NCBI GenBank assembly: GCA_021772615.1
Contig: JAJFLQ010000187.1
Coordinates: 16,370 to 80,369 of the forward strand
Source of the DNA: Verrucomicrobiota bacterium
Lineage (GTDB): Bacteria; Verrucomicrobiota; Lentisphaeria; JABSQK01; JAJFLO01
Length of the DNA stretch: 64,000 bases
Direction: 5' to 3'
This document shows, piece after piece, positions 60,425 through 64,000 of the stretch (its first letter is position 1; each line of letters begins with the position of its first letter). Under the pieces are notes generated by a model, which was not told the DNA's origin, did no database searches, and saw nothing but the letters and a program-made list of their open reading frames with translations. Made by a program: the position numbers and the translations under genes.

Positions 60425-61222
60425 ATGTCGGCATATGTGGTGATTCTGGTGATCGATGACGATCGCTTCAGTCGTACTCAGATTCGCAGCATCCTGGAAA
60501 ATCAATACCTGGACGTAGTCGAAGCGGAGAACGGCGAGGACGGTTTGGCGTTGATCGAAACACACCGACCCGACATCGTACTTCTCGATTCGAGCATGCC
60601 GGTCATGGACGGCAGCACCACCTTGGTCAAGATCCGGAAACGCTACGATTCGATCGAGTTGCCGGTGATTGTGGTTACTACCGATAAGACAAAGCTGAGC
60701 GAGTACCAGATGATAAGCCTCGGTGCTCAGGCGTTCATAACGAAGCCGTTGTCGCCGGACGTCCTTGTAGACTGCGTCGACAAGTTGCTAAACAAGACTT
60801 TGAAACCGTCCAAAAAACGGATGTACCGGAGCTCACGGGTTTATGCCGAAAAGGTGATGGCATCGAACCGTGCGTTCCTGGAAGCCCGATTTCGTGATAT
60901 CGTCGCGAGTTTTGTGACTGTACATCTTGTTGCAGGGGCCGGCGATCCTCCTGAAGCCGATGCATTGTGTGCATCGCTGGACCGAATTCGCGATGGTATC
61001 GTGTTCGCCAGGATTGAGACTACCATCGTTGAGAACATGGGTTGTATACCCGATGCAGGGCCGACCGAGTTCCTCCGGGAATTTGCTCGCGTGGCCCACG
61101 CGGTGGGGACGTCGTTGATCAAAGACGGCGCCGCCGATTCCGACGTGGCCGCCGGTGCGCGACTCGTCGGGCCCGCGAAGCATACCCTGCCTCCGATTGA
61201 CGGCGATGCACGCCTCGGATAG
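60425..61222 (+). CDS. response regulator with unknown C-terminal domain
   Basis: A 265-aa protein. Residues 1-125 are a receiver with DDD at 11-13, D55 in IVLLDSSMPVMDG, and K107 in AFITKP. Residues about 135-265 have no known effector motif: they are rich in Ala and Arg with VYAEKVMASNRAFLEARFRDI and FARVAHAVGTSLIKDGA, and may be a small helical output domain. There is no DNA-binding HTH that I can see. It follows the AhpD-like gene by 19 nt, so a redox- or stress-related signal is conceivable but unproved. Confidence 0.88.
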   Translation: MSAYVVILVIDDDRFSRTQIRSILENQYLDVVEAENGEDGLALIETHRPDIVLLDSSMPVMDGSTTLVKIRKRYDSIELPVIVVTTDKTKLSEYQMISLGAQAFITKPLSPDVLVDCVDKLLNKTLKPSKKRMYRSSRVYAEKVMASNRAFLEARFRDIVASFVTVHLVAGAGDPPEADALCASLDRIRDGIVFARIETTIVENMGCIPDAGPTEFLREFARVAHAVGTSLIKDGAADSDVAAGARLVGPAKHTLPPIDGDARLG

Positions 61223-61751
61223 GTCAGAAGATACGACCTGTTGCGACGTGCGCAGCGACGTGTTTCTTATGCAGATATCGGACTCATGCAGGGAAGGGCG
61301 GAAGCGGTCAATCCAGGGTCTCGTCGCGTGTTGCAGCCCGGTCCCGACATGCGGAAGCATGCGGCCGCGTGGTCGCTAAAGGGCTCGACAATCGGGGCCA
61401 GATGCTCGATACCGGATTCCACTTGAATCGACTTCCCCAAAAAGCTCGCCCATCGACACCTTTATTTCGCTCCCGGACGACGTCCGTGTAACAACGCCTG
61501 GAAGGGCGGATGGCCTCAGCCGCCGATCCGTGACGCCCCGACTAAACCAGACGGATCAAAATTCCGAAAGGCATACGAGTTGAATTGGAGTTGCGAACTG
61601 GGGACAGATTCGACGTACTGGTAAGCATGTCCAGGCTGCCAGATTCCAGGAATCACCGTTGTGTCGCGTCAATGTCGGCGTCGATGTCGAATGTTGGCGA
61701 TTGGTGAAAAAACGGTTTTTATTTCCGCCAATTAACGTTAAAATATGGAAC
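61223..61751. other. 529-nt intergenic region, one repeat arm, no gene
   Basis: The region between the response regulator and the DUF4143 pseudogene holds a 31-bp direct repeat at 61390-61420. No other gene or structure was recognised. A GGGGACAGATTC phrase occurs near 61600. Confidence 0.5.
61390..61420 (+). repeat. left copy of a 31-bp imperfect direct repeat
   Basis: AATCGGGGCCAGAT followed by GCTCGATACCGGATTCC. Of 31 bases, 27 match the copy at 62949-62979, including the last 17 in a row. The two copies flank the DUF4143 gene at a distance of about 1.56 kb. Confidence 0.75.
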
Positions 61752-62898
61752 ATGATACCCCGTTCTTTAACTGAAAAGATTGCTGCGTCCTTGAGTCCCG
61801 GTGTCCCGAACAAAGTGATTTGCCTGTTCGGGGGCACGGCAGGTAGGCAAGACCACGTTGCTTCGGGGAATATTCGATGGGCTGGAAGGAAGACGGGAAT
61901 TTCTCAATGGTGATTTTGTCGACGATCGCGCTCTACTGATTCCTGAACGAGCGCCTCTTCAGCGATTGGCCGGTCATTTGGACTACCTCTTCATCGACGA
62001 AGCTCAGAACGTGCCCAACGTAGGGCTTGTATTGAAACTTCTCCATGATACATATCCCAAGCTACGCATCGTGGCGAGCGGTTCCGCTGCATTTGATCTG
62101 CGTCGAAAAACCGGTGAACCTCTAACGGGTCGGCAGATTGTCTTCGAAATGTTCCCGATTTCATTGGGTGAGTTGAGTCCTCGGGCGACAAACGTAATGA
62201 CGTGGGCTGAACACGGTATGTTGTATGGGGGGTATCCCAATATTGTCACGGCAAAGTCTCCTGAGGACAAGAAAACGGAACTTCGCCAGCTTGCGGCGGA
62301 TTATCTGCTTAAGGACATCTTCGCCCAAGTCGATGTCAACCGAAACCGGCTTCACGATTTATTACGCCTGCTTGCCTTCCAAATCGGCTCAGAAGTCTCG
62401 CTCAATGAGCTTGCGGCTACGACGCTAATGGACGTGAAGACTGTCGATCGCTACCTTGGGTTTCTGGAGGATGCATATGTGCTTCAGCGTCTAGGCGGGT
62501 TTAGCCGGAACTTACGGAAGGAAGTCGCAAAATCGCGAAAAATCTATTTTTTTGATCTTGGCATTCGCAACGCTCTTGTAAACGCTTTCAATCCACTCAC
62601 TTTGCGTGATGACGTGGGAAAACTCTGGGAAAACTACCTCGTGATCGAGCGATGCAAACGGCTGAAATACGCTGGCAAAACGTTTAACGCATGGTTCTGG
62701 CGTACCTATGACCAGCAGGAAATTGACTATATCGAGGAACGCGGCACGGATCTGGTTGGTTTCGAATTTAAATGGAAATCCGGCAAGAAGGCTCGAATTC
62801 CCAGGCTCTGGTCGAAAACGTATCCTAATTCCGAAACACATTTTATTACGCCGGTCAATGTCCTAGAGTTTCTGGTAGGTGGCAGCGAAATGTCATAG
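61752..62898 (+). pseudogene. DUF4143-type ATPase, frameshifted in the Walker A region
   Basis: An AAA+ ATPase of the DUF4143 family, about 382 codons when repaired. The first 26 codons from ATG 61752 (MIPRSLTEKIAASLSPGVPN) read to LFG; the G-run at 61830-61834 has five G, and removing one gives LFGARQVGKTTLLRGIFDG in a single frame. As read, the Walker A lysine is lost and the frame must restart. The rest is intact: LDYLFIDEAQNVPN (Walker B), SGSAAFDLRRKTG, SGEPLTGRQ-like FEMFPISLGE, and DUF4143 nuclease-like end. It could be a true decayed gene or a sequencing error in a homopolymer. Confidence 0.8.
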
Positions 62899-63205
62899 GT
62901 GGGCCACTGTCATTAACAGGTTGCGAAATGGACATAATAGGGCTGGGTAATCGGCGCCTGCGGCTCGATACCGGATTCCGATTCAGGATTGGAGTCGATA
63001 GAGAGTTGAGCGTAAGCTCCGAGATGATTGTGTCTCAAAATGGAGATTTTCAGGGTTTTGTATCGAATTGAACCTTGACCTCGAGTTGGTCCTGCACGTT
63101 ACCGACTGCACCGAACGTAGAACACGCAACAGCAATGTGTCATTCATGTTTTGTGGTCTACTATGAGAAACACGAGCTTGCACATATTGGAGAAACGACC
63201 TGATC
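62899..63205. other. 307-nt intergenic region with right repeat copy
   Basis: The region between the DUF4143 gene and the DUF3109 gene holds the second 31-bp repeat (62949-62979) and no gene. A GGAG for the next gene lies at 63190-63193. Confidence 0.5.
62949..62979 (+). repeat. right copy of a 31-bp imperfect direct repeat
   Basis: AATCGGCGCCTGCG followed by GCTCGATACCGGATTCC, 27/31 identical to 61390-61420. The bases on either side differ between copies. Confidence 0.75.
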
Positions 63206-63793
63206 ATGATTGTCGTTGACGACGTAGTCTTAAGTGACGATGTGGCAGACCGGCATTTTGTCTGCGATCTGACGCTCTGTAGGGGGGCATGCTGCGTCGA
63301 AGGTGACCGTGGTGCGCCGCTTGATGACGACGAGCGTCGCATCCTCGCCGAGGTACGCGAAAAGGTCGAGCCATATCTGACCAAGGCAGGTCAACAGACA
63401 TTGGACGCTTCAGGTCCCCATGTTTGTGATCAAGACGGAGTGTCACGAACGCCACTGATAGACGACACGATGTGCGCCTACACGATTCCTTGTGGGGACG
63501 GCATCATGAAATGCGCGATCGAGAAGGCGTATCTGGATGGCGCCATATCATTCAGGAAGCCGATTTCCTGTCATTTGTATCCAATTCGAATCTCCGGCGA
63601 CGGCAAGCGCGCGACGTTGGTCAATTACCACGAATGGGACATCTGTGCCGACGCCTGTGTCCTTGGCCGGTCGCTTGGCGTGCCGGTATATAAGTTCGTA
63701 AAGGACGCGCTAGTCCGAAGATTCGGCGAGCGTTGGTATTCCAAATTGGCAGCCATCGCTCGGAGACGGTCGGCAGATCAGGCAAAAGTATAG
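63206..63793 (+). CDS. DUF3109-family cysteine-rich protein
   Basis: A 195-aa protein with the cluster C20-x4-C25-x3-C29-C30 in FVCDLTLCRGACCVEG, and later CAYTIPCGDGIMKCAIE, SCHLYPIRI and ICADACVLG. This pattern fits DUF3109, distantly related to YkgJ-type metal-binding (zinc or iron-sulfur) proteins. Function is not established for the family. No signal peptide. TTGGAG lies 13 nt before the ATG, rather far, so the start could be slightly upstream or downstream. Confidence 0.85.
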   Translation: MIVVDDVVLSDDVADRHFVCDLTLCRGACCVEGDRGAPLDDDERRILAEVREKVEPYLTKAGQQTLDASGPHVCDQDGVSRTPLIDDTMCAYTIPCGDGIMKCAIEKAYLDGAISFRKPISCHLYPIRISGDGKRATLVNYHEWDICADACVLGRSLGVPVYKFVKDALVRRFGERWYSKLAAIARRRSADQAKV

Positions 63794-64000
63794 CTCTCTC
63801 CCATGTCCGTGACCAGTTGGGCGTCGGACATGCCGACAGGGTGTCTTATTCGAAACCCTTTTCGAACAGGCTCAAGATAATCGCTGGCGTGCGGATGCAC
63901 ATACGCCAGTATTGCCGTACAACGACATGCCGGCGCCGTCAAAGAGCAGCCTTGTAGCCGATGATTTAGAACTGGAAGTTGGCCGACCTCGCATGAGGGC

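Noticed and set aside
63794..64000. gene at the right edge
   Set aside because: Only short frames without ribosome binding sites; a TTCGAA-rich inverted pair at 63848-63865 is the only visible structure.

Overview
The window is gene-dense bacterial chromosome, roughly 55% GC by eye, from a diderm (Gram-negative) organism. Outer-membrane biology is implied by a DUF748/AsmA-like protein, three SPFH (HflK/HflC-type) proteins and a secreted PKD-repeat protein. The RAYT transposase subtype, the Cache-type Ser/Thr kinase, the monothiol bacilliredoxin and the SPFH/P-type ATPase/ABC cluster together suggest the PVC group (Kiritimatiellota, Lentisphaerota, Verrucomicrobiota) or a neighbouring phylum. 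This placement is inference. I saw no rRNA, tRNA, CRISPR array, prophage or replication origin.

Layout. 71-6.9 kb: DUF748 envelope protein, O-acetylhomoserine sulfhydrylase and a methyltransferase. 7.1-9.8 kb: response regulator/histidine kinase/response regulator locus. 9.98-13.2 kb: an MrfA/MrfB-like helicase-exonuclease DNA repair pair. 13.3-17.4 kb: a 3beta-HSD/OleD-like reductase, a methyltransferase-ATP-grasp fusion, the ribosome rescue factor ArfB and a YtxJ/BrxC bacilliredoxin. 17.7-22.6 kb: a four-gene operon whose three junctions are all ATGA overlaps (methyltransferase, esterase, GT39-like membrane glycosyltransferase, Cache-sensor Ser/Thr kinase). 22.9-28.8 kb: GlmS, an unknown protein, a CbiX-type chelatase overlapping a phosphoglycerate mutase, and a HIT protein. 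28.9-36.3 kb: a large helicase with a split core, GdhA, SthA and an RdgC-like protein. 36.5-41.3 kb: BioA, a RAYT transposase, an MBL-fold protein and a MenH-like hydrolase. 41.5-50.3 kb: a PKD surface protein, a small zinc-ribbon/TM protein, an orphan HPt, and a solute-binding protein coupled to a hybrid-less histidine kinase. 50.3-58.6 kb: a six-gene operon of three SPFH proteins, a P1B-type ATPase and a two-component ABC exporter. 58.7-63.8 kb: RNase HIII, an AhpD-like protein, a response regulator with an unknown C-terminal domain, a frameshifted DUF4143 ATPase and a DUF3109 protein.

Two things stand out. First, the SPFH x3 / P-ATPase / ABC operon looks like one membrane machine of unknown function. 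Second, intergenic regions carry dispersed palindromic repeats of about 95 bp. These have GGAG-preceded hairpins in inverted pairs, as in REP/BIME elements, and a RAYT (REP-associated tyrosine transposase) gene lies in the same window.

Limits: all family calls come from reading motifs and overall similarity, with no database search. Start codons were chosen from Shine-Dalgarno position and gene overlap.
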